A DNA stretch of 64,000 bases. Source: Nocardia spumae (GTDB lineage: Bacteria > Actinomycetota > Actinomycetes > Mycobacteriales > Mycobacteriaceae). The notes beneath the pieces were generated by a model. The model had not been told where the DNA came from and did no database searches. It saw only the letters and a list, made by a program, of their open reading frames with translations. Positions 56,562-64,000 of the stretch are shown here, in pieces (positions within the stretch are counted from its first letter, which is position 1; the number at the start of each line of letters is the position of its first letter). Location of the stretch: assembly GCF_020733635.1 (NCBI RefSeq), contig NZ_JAJFZL010000001.1, positions 2,356,001 through 2,420,000 on the forward strand, read 5' to 3'. A program made the position numbers and the translations under genes.

Positions 56562-58988
56562 GTGACGACAGCCTCCGAATCCGTCAGCACCGAAGCACCC
56601 GCCCGCGCCGAAGGGGGCGCGACGGTCCGGCTAGCCAGTGTCGGCCGTCGCATCGCCGATGAGCTCGCCGTGCGCGAGGAACAGGTACGTTCCGCCGTCG
56701 AGCTGCTCGACGGCGGGTCGACCGTGCCGTTCATCGCCCGCTACCGCAAGGAGGTCACCGGCGGCCTCGACGACGCGCAGTTGCGGCAATTGGAGGAGCG
56801 GCTGCACTACCTGCGTGAACTCGACGATCGCCGGGGCTCGATCCTGGAATCCATTCGCGGTCAGGGAAAGCTGGATGCCGCGCTCGAGCAGCAGATCATG
56901 CTCGCCGAAACCAAGGCCCGCCTCGAGGACATCTACCTGCCGTACAAGCCGAAGCGGCGCACCAAGGCGCAGATCGCGCGAGAGGCCGGCCACGAGCCGG
57001 TCGCCGACGCGCTCATCGGCGATCCCGCCACCGATCCGGCCGGCTACTCCACCGAACAGCTCGACGGTGCCCGCGCCATCCTGGTGGAGCGGTTCGCCGA
57101 GGATGCCGATCTGGTCGGTGAACTGCGTGAACTGATGTGGGAGCGCGGCCAGGTCACCTCCCGGGTGCGCAGTGGTAAGGAAGAGGCCGGCGCCAAGTTC
57201 GCGGACTACTTCGAGTTCAGCGAGCCGTTCGCTACATTGCCCTCGCACCGGATCCTCGCGCTGCTGCGCGGCGAGAAGGAGGATGTGCTCAGCCTGTCGC
57301 TGGACCCCGATGCCGACGAGCCGGAGCCGGGTGCGCGCACCATCTACGAAGGGCGGATCGCGCGCAAGTTCGATATCGCCGATCAGGGCCGCCCGGCCGA
57401 CAGCTGGCTGCTGGATACCGTGCGCTGGGCGTGGCGGACCAAGTTGCAGGTCAGCCTCGGTATCGATATCCGGATGCGGTTGCGGCAGTCCGCGGAGAAG
57501 GATGCCGTCGACATCTTCGCCGCCAACCTGCGGGATCTGCTGCTGGCGGCACCCGCCGGTACCCGCACCACCATGGGCCTGGACCCGGGATACCGCACCG
57601 GGGTGAAGGTGGCCGTGGTCGACGGCACCGGCAAGGTGGTCGCCACAGAGACGATCTACCCGCACAAGCCGCAGGGACAGACCGAGAAGTCGCTCGCGGT
57701 CCTCGGCGCCCTCGTCGCCCGATTCGGGGTGGACCTCATCGCGATCGGAAACGGCACCGCCTCCCGCGAGACCGACGCCCTTGCCGTGGAACTGATTTCG
57801 CGGATCGGCGCGACTCCGGGAGCCCGTAAGCCCACCAAGATCGTGGTGTCGGAGGCCGGTGCGTCGGTGTACTCCGCGTCGGCGTACGCCTCGCAGGAAC
57901 TGCCCGATCTCGACGTCTCACTGCGCGGGGCGGTATCGATCGCGCGTCGTCTGCAGGATCCGCTGGCCGAGCTGGTGAAGATCGAGCCGAAATCCATCGG
58001 CGTCGGCCAGTATCAGCACGATGTGTCGGAGACACTGCTGGCCCGGTCGCTGGGCGCGGTGGTCGAAGACGCGGTGAACGCGGTCGGTGTCGACGTCAAC
58101 ACCGCCTCGGTGCCGCTGCTCTCACGGGTATCCGGTATCGCCACCTCGGTCGCGGAATCGATTGTGGCCCATCGAGATCAGAACGGCCCGTTCCGCAACC
58201 GCACCGGTCTGCTGGGTGTGCCGCGGCTGGGGCCCAAGGCGTTCGAGCAGTGCGCGGGCTTCCTGCGCATCCGTGGCGGCGACGATCCGCTCGACACCTC
58301 GGCCGTGCACCCCGAGGCCTATCCGGTCGTGCGGCGCATCCTCGAGGCGACCGGTCGCGATGTGCCCGGGTTGATCGGCAACTCCGGGGCGCTGCGCGCG
58401 TTGCGGCCGCAGGATTTCACCGACGACACCTTCGGTGTCCCCACCGTCACCGACATCATCGCCGAACTCGAGAAGCCGGGTCGTGACCCGCGTCCGGAGT
58501 TCAAGACCGCCGAATTCGCGGCCGGGGTCGAGAAAGTGGCCGATCTGAAGCCCGGCATGGTGCTCGAGGGGGTAGTCACGAATGTGGCGGCCTTCGGCGC
58601 CTTCGTCGACGTGGGCGTCCATCAGGACGGTCTGGTCCATGTCTCGGCGATGTCGCACTCCTTCGTCCGCGATCCGCGCGAGATCGTCAAATCCGGTGAT
58701 GTGGTCAAGGTGAAGGTGCTCGAGGTCGATGTGGCCCGGCAGCGCATCGGCCTGACGCTGCGGCTCGACGACGAGCCCGGCACCGGCAAGGCCGAGAAGG
58801 GCGGCGCCGGGCAGCGCGGTGGCGGTCAGGGGCGCGGTGGTCAGCCGCGCGGCGCTCAGCCGGGCAAGGGCAATCAGGCACGCGGCGGCCAGGATCGCGG
58901 ACAGGGCCGAAACCAGCAGCGGCGCACTGCGTCCGAGCCTTCGGGAGCGATGGCCGACGCGTTGCGGCGCGCCGGATTCGGCCGCTGA
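56562..58988 (+). CDS. tex: Tex-family RNA-binding transcription accessory protein
   Basis: An 808-aa Tex protein. The N-terminal helical Tex domain (about 20-210, VPFIARYRKEVTGGLDDAQL), a YqgF-like nuclease fold (TMGLDPGYRTGVKVAVVD), helix-hairpin-helix units (LLGVPRLGPKAFEQCAGFLR) and an S1 RNA-binding domain (LEGVVTNVAAFGAFVDVG) occur in order. A Gly/Gln/Arg-rich tail follows the S1 domain. Tex binds nucleic acids and aids transcription of some genes. GTG 56562 is chosen since the conserved N-terminal fold starts soon after it. Confidence 0.95.
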   Translation: MTTASESVSTEAPARAEGGATVRLASVGRRIADELAVREEQVRSAVELLDGGSTVPFIARYRKEVTGGLDDAQLRQLEERLHYLRELDDRRGSILESIRGQGKLDAALEQQIMLAETKARLEDIYLPYKPKRRTKAQIAREAGHEPVADALIGDPATDPAGYSTEQLDGARAILVERFAEDADLVGELRELMWERGQVTSRVRSGKEEAGAKFADYFEFSEPFATLPSHRILALLRGEKEDVLSLSLDPDADEPEPGARTIYEGRIARKFDIADQGRPADSWLLDTVRWAWRTKLQVSLGIDIRMRLRQSAEKDAVDIFAANLRDLLLAAPAGTRTTMGLDPGYRTGVKVAVVDGTGKVVATETIYPHKPQGQTEKSLAVLGALVARFGVDLIAIGNGTASRETDALAVELISRIGATPGARKPTKIVVSEAGASVYSASAYASQELPDLDVSLRGAVSIARRLQDPLAELVKIEPKSIGVGQYQHDVSETLLARSLGAVVEDAVNAVGVDVNTASVPLLSRVSGIATSVAESIVAHRDQNGPFRNRTGLLGVPRLGPKAFEQCAGFLRIRGGDDPLDTSAVHPEAYPVVRRILEATGRDVPGLIGNSGALRALRPQDFTDDTFGVPTVTDIIAELEKPGRDPRPEFKTAEFAAGVEKVADLKPGMVLEGVVTNVAAFGAFVDVGVHQDGLVHVSAMSHSFVRDPREIVKSGDVVKVKVLEVDVARQRIGLTLRLDDEPGTGKAEKGGAGQRGGGQGRGGQPRGAQPGKGNQARGGQDRGQGRNQQRRTASEPSGAMADALRRAGFGR

Positions 58989-59000
58989 TCGCTGCTCTCG

Positions 59001-59039
59001 CCGGCGGAGTTCCACGGGTTTCGGCCCGAACTCCGCCGG
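59001..59039 (+). terminator. 12-bp hairpin after tex
   Basis: CCGGCGGAGTTC (59001-59012) pairs exactly with GAACTCCGCCGG (59028-59039) around a 15-nt loop, 12 bp after the tex stop. There is no T tract. Confidence 0.7.
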
Positions 59040-59125
59040 GCGGTGCTGGACAATGGCGGGTGCGGGCCGGGTTCGGGTGATCGGCCCGCGGACCCGGCTT
59101 CGACCGGCATCGCGAGCGAGGGGAT

Positions 59126-60067
59126 ATGGCGGTTCTACGACGGTGGCTCGACGATTCGATCCTCGCGGAGGGTCGGCTGCCGTTGCTGTGCTTCCTGTTC
59201 GGCTTCATCGTCGGATTCCTGCTGATCCGCCTGAGCGTGCGGATGATCCGCAATCAGGTGCGTTGGTGGCCGGGCAATCTGCGCGCCGGCGATGTGCACA
59301 TCCACCACATGGTCTTCGGTGTCGTGCTGGTACTGGCCTCGGGACTGGGGCTGGTGGCCGCGTATCGCAGCGGGGTCGCCACCACCTCCGCCCTCGCCGC
59401 GTCCTTCGGACTCGGGGCGGCACTGGTACTCGACGAGTTCGCGCTCATCTACTACCTGCGCGATGTGTACTGGGAGGAACAGGGCCGCACATCGGTCGAC
59501 GCGGTCTTCGTGGCCGTCGCTGTCACCGGGCTGCTGCTGCTGGGATTTCATCCGCTCTGGCTGCTGGACATCAAAGACATCCGGCACGATACGAGCGCCG
59601 CGGGCCGCGGTTTCCTGGGAATGTTCGCGCTGGTGAATCTGGTGCTCGCCGCCGTCGTCATCGCGAAGGGCAAGATCTGGACCGGATTGTTCGGCATGTT
59701 CTTCCTGCCGCTGCTGGTCGTCGGTGCGCTGCGTTTGAGCCGCCCCGGCGCGCCGTGGGCGCGCTGGCGCTACGGTGACCGCCGCCGCCTGATGTATCGG
59801 GCCGTCGTCCGCGAGCGGCGTTATCGGCGCCCGGTGATCCGGGCCAAGATCTTCGTTCAGGACCTGGTCGCGGGTAAGCCGGACGTCGCCCATGTGCGCA
59901 GTGCCGCCGAGGCGGAGCTGGCCCGCACCGTGGTGCCCGCGCCACCGGTACATCTGCGATCGAGGTCGTCGCGCGCGACCGTGCACGACGGTGCGCCCTC
60001 GTCCGCGGCGCTGTCGGCCGACGGCGCCGAGACAGCCGCTCATCGGTCGGAGCGATCGGGGCACTGA
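59126..60067 (+). CDS. Actinobacterial integral membrane protein with HIHH motif
   Basis: A 313-aa membrane protein of unknown function. About six helices lie in the first 200 residues (LLCFLFGFIVGFLLIRL, VFGVVLVLASGLGLVAAY and others). A conserved-looking GDVHIHHMVFG just before helix 2 could bind a metal. The last 110 residues are cytosolic, basic and then Ser/Ala-rich. The ATG at 59126 follows GAGGGGATATGG-like sequence. It stands between tex and rplS, where M. tuberculosis carries an unrelated lipoprotein gene. Confidence 0.75.
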   Translation: MAVLRRWLDDSILAEGRLPLLCFLFGFIVGFLLIRLSVRMIRNQVRWWPGNLRAGDVHIHHMVFGVVLVLASGLGLVAAYRSGVATTSALAASFGLGAALVLDEFALIYYLRDVYWEEQGRTSVDAVFVAVAVTGLLLLGFHPLWLLDIKDIRHDTSAAGRGFLGMFALVNLVLAAVVIAKGKIWTGLFGMFFLPLLVVGALRLSRPGAPWARWRYGDRRRLMYRAVVRERRYRRPVIRAKIFVQDLVAGKPDVAHVRSAAEAELARTVVPAPPVHLRSRSSRATVHDGAPSSAALSADGAETAAHRSERSGH

Positions 60068-60100
60068 CGGGGCGGGTCGGCGATAATCGGGGGGCCGATT

Positions 60101-60129
60101 TTCGGTTCACCGTCCTGATCTGGCACAAT
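60101..60129 (+). promoter_or_regulatory. Candidate rplS promoter
   Basis: TTCGGT (60101-60106), a 17-bp spacer and CACAAT (60124-60129) within ATCTGGCACAATG, nearly the same 13-mer as upstream of rpsP. It predicts an rplS leader of about 105-110 nt. Confidence 0.5.
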
Positions 60130-60242
60130 GCTCAGGTTGCCCTGGGCGATCGAGTCCGGTGCACCGACCGTATCCGGAGCACGAACCGGCCGAGCAGTTG
60201 CCGCCAGGTTCCTCTGTTCACGCGAACTTCCAAAGGACGGAA

Positions 60243-60584
60243 ATGAACACCCTCGACTTCGTCGACGAAAAGTCGCTGCGCACCGATATCCCGGACTTCC
60301 GCCCGGGCGACACGGTGAACGTGCACGTCAAGGTTATCGAAGGTAACAAAGAGCGCATCCAGGTCTTCAAGGGTGCGGTCATCCGCCGCCAGGGTGGTGG
60401 CATCCGCGAGACCTTCACCGTGCGCAAGGTGTCGTTCGGCGTGGGTGTCGAGCGCACCTTCCCGGTTCACAGCCCCAACATCGACCATATCGATGTGGCG
60501 ACCCGCGGTGATGTCCGCCGGGCCAAGCTGTACTACCTGCGCGATCTGCGCGGCAAGGCCGCCAAGATCAAGGAGAAGCGCTGA
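60243..60584 (+). CDS. rplS: 50S ribosomal protein L19
   Basis: L19, 113 aa, at the 30S-50S interface. It has the full L19 core: [37 protein letters not shown] and [31 protein letters not shown] precedes ATG 60243. An intrinsic terminator with a T tract stands 30 bp downstream. Confidence 0.97.
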   Translation: MNTLDFVDEKSLRTDIPDFRPGDTVNVHVKVIEGNKERIQVFKGAVIRRQGGGIRETFTVRKVSFGVGVERTFPVHSPNIDHIDVATRGDVRRAKLYYLRDLRGKAAKIKEKR

Positions 60585-60613
60585 ACATTCGGGCTCTGCC
60601 CGTTCACGCTCGA

Positions 60614-60648
60614 CCCTCGGTCCCTGTGACCGGGGGTTTTCCTTTTTT
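60614..60648 (+). terminator. Intrinsic terminator after rplS
   Basis: CCCTCGGTC (60614-60622), loop CCTGT, GACCGGGGG (60628-60636) with one G-U pair, then TTTTCCTTTTTT. It is the most classical rho-independent terminator in the window, with a real T tract. Confidence 0.9.
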
Positions 60649-60743
60649 CGAAGCGCGCACATGGCTCGAGGTGCCCCGCCTGCGCGCCGCTCGGGGAACG
60701 CCGGTGGAGACGACGAACACGGCTGCGGGATAACCTGTTCGGC

Positions 60744-61583
60744 GTGGCAGACGAAAGCGAGTCGGTGGCGCGGCGCCGAGCCGATGACAACCGTGCCGAT
60801 GACGAACGCAAGGACGAGTCCGCATCGCGACGCCGGCGCCGGGGCGGCGGAAAACGCAAGCAACGCCCCTTCTGGCAGGAACTGCCGATCCTGATCGTCA
60901 TCGCCGCGGTGATCGCCGCGCTGGTGGTCAACTTCATCGGCCGGCCCTACGTGATCCCGTCGCAGTCGATGGAACCGACGCTGCACGGCTGCACCGGTTG
61001 CACCGGCGATCGGATCTACGTCGAGAAGCTCAGCTACGACTTCGGTGATCCGAAGCCGGGTGACGTAGTGGTGTTCGTCGGCCCGAGCGGTTCCTGGAAC
61101 CGGTCCTACCATTCCAACCGCTCCAGCAATGTCGCCGTGCGCGGCGTCCAGAACTTCTTCTCGTTCTTCGGACTGGTTCCGCCGGATGAGAACGATCTGG
61201 TCAAGCGCGTGATCGCGGTGGGCGGTCAGACCGTGCAGTGCTGCGATGCGCAAGGACGGGTGATGGTCGACGGTAAGCCGCTCGACGAGCCGTACGCCCA
61301 CTACATCTATCCGTATCAGCCGGGTCTGCCCTATGCGACCAAGGTCGCCGGTGGGCTGTCGATCGATCCGCGCGGTCGCGAGTTCGGACCGATCAAGGTT
61401 CCCGATGGCCATTTGTGGGTGATGGGCGACAACCGTAACGAATCGGCCGATTCGCGGGCTCACGTGGACGACGAGTACTCCGGCACCGTGCCGATAGACG
61501 ATGTGCGCGGTAAAGCGGTGTTCAAGATCTGGCCACCCAGCCGGATCGGTCCGGTGCGATCCCAGAACCCGCAAACGAACTGA
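60744..61583 (+). CDS. lepB: Signal peptidase I
   Basis: LepB, 279 aa, cleaves signal peptides outside the membrane. A long charged cytosolic head (about 42 residues, Arg/Asp-rich) leads to one membrane helix. The catalytic Ser75 is in PSQSMEPTL and the general-base Lys154 in [12 protein letters not shown]; the box [13 protein letters not shown] is intact. Two cysteine pairs in the outer part (GCTGCTG and CC) are unusual. GTG 60744 is the start. It precedes rnhB as in mycobacteria. Confidence 0.96.
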   Translation: MADESESVARRRADDNRADDERKDESASRRRRRGGGKRKQRPFWQELPILIVIAAVIAALVVNFIGRPYVIPSQSMEPTLHGCTGCTGDRIYVEKLSYDFGDPKPGDVVVFVGPSGSWNRSYHSNRSSNVAVRGVQNFFSFFGLVPPDENDLVKRVIAVGGQTVQCCDAQGRVMVDGKPLDEPYAHYIYPYQPGLPYATKVAGGLSIDPRGREFGPIKVPDGHLWVMGDNRNESADSRAHVDDEYSGTVPIDDVRGKAVFKIWPPSRIGPVRSQNPQTN

Positions 61584-61638
61584 GCGGGATACGCAGCGCG
61601 AGATAATCGAGTCACGGGACAGTCGAACGGTAGGTGCA

Positions 61639-62400
61639 GTGGCGGAAGTATCGCGACGCACGACGCGCAACGGTAACGGCAGCAAGATCATCCGGCCTCC
61701 GCTCCGCGTCGGCGACTGGCCGCCGCGAGTGGTGATGCGGCGGGCCGGTGGCCTGCGCACGCTGGAAGCGGCGCTGATTCGCAGTGGTCTCGGCCCGGTG
61801 GCGGGAGTCGACGAAGCGGGTCGTGGCTGCTGTGCGGGCCCGCTCGTGGTGGCCGCCTGCCTGTTGGCGCCCAAGGCCTACGATTCCCTTGCGGGACTGG
61901 ATGATTCGAAACGGCTCACCGAGGCCGCGCGCGAGCAGCTGTATCCGGTCATCATGCGGCGGGCGCTGGCCTGGAAGGTGGTCGTGATCCCGGCGTGGGA
62001 GATCGATGCGATCGGTATCCACGTCGCCAATATCGAGGGAATGCGCCGGGCGGTCGCCGGCCTCGAGGTGCGGCCCGGATATGTCCTCACCGACGGCTTC
62101 CGGGTGCCGGGGATCAGCGTTCCCTCACTGCCGGTGATCGGCGGTGACGCCACCGCGGCCTGTATCGCGGCGGCCAGCATCCTCGCCAAGGTGACCCGTG
62201 ATCGAATGATGGTCGATATGGACCGTGAGCTGCCCGGATACGGCTTCGCCGCACACAAGGGCTACAACACCCCGGAGCATACGGCGGCGTTGGCGCGACT
62301 GGGGCCCAGCGATGAACACCGCCGGTCGTGGCGCAATGTGCGCGGTGCGGACGCCCCGGCGACCGGGCAAGTGGCTGCCGATGCCGCCCATGCGAGATGA
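61639..62400 (+). CDS. rnhB: Ribonuclease HII
   Basis: RNase HII, 253 aa, removes ribonucleotides from DNA and RNA of RNA:DNA hybrids. Active-site acids begin with Asp58 and Glu59 in [13 protein letters not shown], with DDSKRLT, the later YVLTDGFRV and [12 protein letters not shown] blocks complete. GTG 61639 is chosen from the usual family start; the first 50 residues are mycolata-specific. A Cys pair (RGCCAG) sits unusually close to the active site. Confidence 0.94.
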   Translation: MAEVSRRTTRNGNGSKIIRPPLRVGDWPPRVVMRRAGGLRTLEAALIRSGLGPVAGVDEAGRGCCAGPLVVAACLLAPKAYDSLAGLDDSKRLTEAAREQLYPVIMRRALAWKVVVIPAWEIDAIGIHVANIEGMRRAVAGLEVRPGYVLTDGFRVPGISVPSLPVIGGDATAACIAAASILAKVTRDRMMVDMDRELPGYGFAAHKGYNTPEHTAALARLGPSDEHRRSWRNVRGADAPATGQVAADAAHAR

Positions 62401-62443
62401 TGTGAGCACACGCATCGTGGCAATAAGGAGGACATTCCACCCG

Positions 62444-62518
62444 ATGAGCGAGCGAACGATCGGCGCAGCCGCCCTGGCGGTCCGGCCGGAGTCGAGCATC
62501 AGCGAGGTCCGGGCATGA
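62444..62518 (+). CDS. 24-aa upstream ORF coupled to the DUF2469 gene
   Basis: ATG 62444 lies 10 bases after a strong AAGGAGGAC. It reads MSERTIGAAALAVRPESSIS and ends EVRA. Its stop overlaps the following gene's ATG (ATGA). The DUF2469 start itself has only a weak ribosome site, so this leader ORF could load ribosomes for it. No family is recognised. Confidence 0.45.
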   Translation: MSERTIGAAALAVRPESSISEVRA

Positions 62519-62820
62519 GCGCCGAGGACCTCGAGAAGTACGAAACCGAGATGGAGCTCTCGCTGTATCGCGAGTACAAGGACATCGTCGGTCAGTTTTC
62601 GTATGTGGTCGAGACCGAACGCCGCTTCTATCTGGCCAATTCCGTCGAGCTGCGCCCCCAGAACGCCGACGGAGAGGTGTATTTCGAGGTGCGGATGTCG
62701 GATGCGTGGGTGTGGGATATGTACCGGCCCGCCCGCTTCGTCAAACATGTCCGCGTGATCACGTTCAAGGATGTGAACATCGAGGAACTCGAGAAGCCGG
62801 ATCTGCGTCTGCCCGAGTAA
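62515..62820 (+). CDS. DUF2469 family protein
   Basis: A 101-aa acidic protein highly conserved in actinobacteria (Rv2901c position). MSAEDLEKYETEMELSLYRE and FYLANSVELRP, DAWVWDMYRPARFVK are characteristic. No function is established; its steady place between rnhB and yraN suggests a nucleic-acid or growth role. It overlaps a 24-aa upstream ORF by 4 bp. Confidence 0.93.
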   Translation: MSAEDLEKYETEMELSLYREYKDIVGQFSYVVETERRFYLANSVELRPQNADGEVYFEVRMSDAWVWDMYRPARFVKHVRVITFKDVNIEELEKPDLRLPE

Positions 62821-62961
62821 CGGCCGTGCGGGCCCGATCCGACGGGGTGGATCGGGCACGTCGCACCGCTGTTGATCCACAGCTCGTCGGCTGTCCACAG
62901 ACTTGCCGTTCGCCCAGGTGAGGCCCGCCGTCCGGCCCGGCGTCGGCGCCATGCTGAGCGG

Positions 62962-63318
62962 GTGGCACACAATCTGGCGCTCGGCGCACACGGGGAAGAT
63001 CTGGCCGCGCGGTTCCTGCGGGGGGCCGGAATACGGATCGTCGAACGAAACTGGCGCTGCCGTTACGGCGAATTGGACCTCATCGTCGAGGAATCCGGCA
63101 CCACCGCTTTCGTCGAGGTCAAAACACGATCCGGCGTAGGGTTCGGCACCCCGGCCGAATCGGTGACCTTCGCGAAGCAACAGCGCATCCGCCGGCTGGC
63201 CCTGCTGTGGCTGACCGAACAGAGCGGCCCGTGGCTGCGGATTCGGTTCGACGTGGTGTCGGTGTTGGTGCTGCCCGGTCGGCAACCGCGGATCGAGCAC
63301 ATCCGGGCGGCGTTCTGA
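62962..63318 (+). CDS. YraN/UPF0102 family nuclease-like protein
   Basis: A 118-aa protein with a restriction-endonuclease-like fold. The motif GELDLIVEES ... TAFVEVKTRSG holds the acidic D and E-x-K residues of PD-(D/E)XK nucleases. Its partner comM follows with a one-base overlap, a pairing widespread in bacteria and connected with natural transformation. GTG 62962 is chosen by the conserved start; the frame reaches back to 62872. Confidence 0.93.
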   Translation: MAHNLALGAHGEDLAARFLRGAGIRIVERNWRCRYGELDLIVEESGTTAFVEVKTRSGVGFGTPAESVTFAKQQRIRRLALLWLTEQSGPWLRIRFDVVSVLVLPGRQPRIEHIRAAF

Positions 63319-64000
63319 TGGCCCTCGGCCGCGCCCATTCGGTGGCGGTCACGGGTGTCGACGGGCAACTGGTCGAGATCGAGGCCGATATCGGGCAGGG
63401 CCTGCCGTCGGTACACCTGGTCGGCCGTCCCGACACCACGCTGCAGGAATCGCGTGACCGGGTACGGGCGGCCGTGGCGAACTCGGGGGAGAAGTGGCCC
63501 GACGGTCGCGTCGTTCTCGCCCTGTCGCCGGCGACGCTACCGAAGGTGGGCAGTGTCTACGACCTGGCACTCGCCGCCGCCGTTCTGCACGCCGGGGATT
63601 CGGTTCCCGGCTCCCGGCTCGACGGGACGGTGCTGCTGGGCGAGCTCGCCCTCGACGGCCGCGTGCGCCGCGTGCGGGGCATCCTGCCCGCGGTGCTGGC
63701 CGCGCGCACCGCCGGCCGGACCACCGCGGTGGTGCCCGAGTCGGTTCTCGGTGAGGCCGGGTTGGTGAACGGCATCACCGTCCTGGGCGCACCCACTCTG
63801 CGCGCACTCATCGACTGGTTGCGCGGTGAGGGCACACTGCCGAGCCCGGACGGGAGATATACCGCCCCACAACGCGTTGTCGGCGATCTCAACGAGGTGG
63901 TGGGGCAGGACGAGGCACGCTGGGCGTTGGAGGTGGCCGCCGCCGGAGGTCATCACCTCCTTCTCACCGGTCCGCCGGGAATCGGCAAAACCATGTTGGC
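63318..64000 (+). CDS. comM: ComM-like Mg-chelatase-related AAA+ protein (partial)
   Basis: The first 227 codons of a YifB/ComM protein, cut by the window edge. The N-terminal Lon-S5-like domain (about 20-140, with RVRAAVANSGEKWP and LDGRVRRVRG) is complete, and the AAA+ Walker A LLLTGPPGIGKT is just reached. ComM is a hexameric helicase aiding branch migration in natural transformation. ATG 63318 shares one base with the yraN stop. Confidence 0.93.
   Translation, partial: MALGRAHSVAVTGVDGQLVEIEADIGQGLPSVHLVGRPDTTLQESRDRVRAAVANSGEKWPDGRVVLALSPATLPKVGSVYDLALAAAVLHAGDSVPGSRLDGTVLLGELALDGRVRRVRGILPAVLAARTAGRTTAVVPESVLGEAGLVNGITVLGAPTLRALIDWLRGEGTLPSPDGRYTAPQRVVGDLNEVVGQDEARWALEVAAAGGHHLLLTGPPGIGKTML

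Noticed and set aside
56173..56662. Short plus-strand frames between trmD and tex
   Set aside because: Arg/Gly/Pro-rich, no ribosome site, and they run into the true start of tex in other frames.

Overview
The window is GC-rich actinobacterial DNA with dense genes, many GTG starts and frequent 1-4 bp stop/start overlaps. Its backbone runs sepIVA - DUF177 - rpmF - rnc - mutM ... osmC/acyP ... smc ... ftsY - amtB - glnB - glnD - ffh - amidohydrolase - rpsP - khpA - rimM - trmD ... rplS - lepB - rnhB - DUF2469 - yraN - comM. This follows the Mycobacterium tuberculosis Rv2927c-Rv2897c neighbourhood as I remember it. Protein character suggests Nocardia or a close relative; the genus is an inference and the order Mycobacteriales is a safer call.

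Layout. 0-6 kb: GtrA-type membrane protein, divisome protein SepIVA, DUF177/L32, RNase III, Fpg, a reductase-like protein and a PHP-domain protein. 6-9.4 kb (minus strand): a three-gene set resembling the enterobacterial yjfL-yjfM-yjfC genes (DUF350, YgiB/DUF1190-like, glutathionylspermidine-synthase-like), then acylphosphatase and OsmC. 9.6-26.2 kb: a stress block with a P450, KdpDE facing KdpFABC, an L,D-transpeptidase lipoprotein, a two-component system, and ectABCD directly behind that system. 26.6-33 kb: acyl-CoA ligase, SRPBCC protein, methyltransferase, a small WHxH-motif protein and two acyl-CoA dehydrogenases. 33-37 kb: smc. 37-44 kb: an accessory block with three TetR regulators, each beside operator-like palindromes, plus an NAD(P)-binding protein, flavin monooxygenase, LLM oxidoreductase, Zn alcohol dehydrogenase and DUF2237. 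44-64 kb: housekeeping genes for protein targeting, nitrogen sensing, ribosome and tRNA maturation, secretion and RNA/DNA metabolism; comM runs off the right edge.

The most distinctive part is the 10.8-26.1 kb osmoadaptation block. It puts high-affinity K+ uptake and its regulators, a peptidoglycan cross-linker, a sensor kinase with almost no extracytoplasmic loop, and the full ectoine/hydroxyectoine pathway side by side. It holds several very small genes: a 48-codon membrane ORF overlapping the kdpD start, a 27-aa ORF overlapping kdpF, and two identical 24-aa ORFs made by a 71-bp tandem duplication between kdpD and kdpE, each with its own AGGAGG and all linked by GTGA overlaps. I saw no CRISPR array, rRNA, tRNA, transposase or phage genes.
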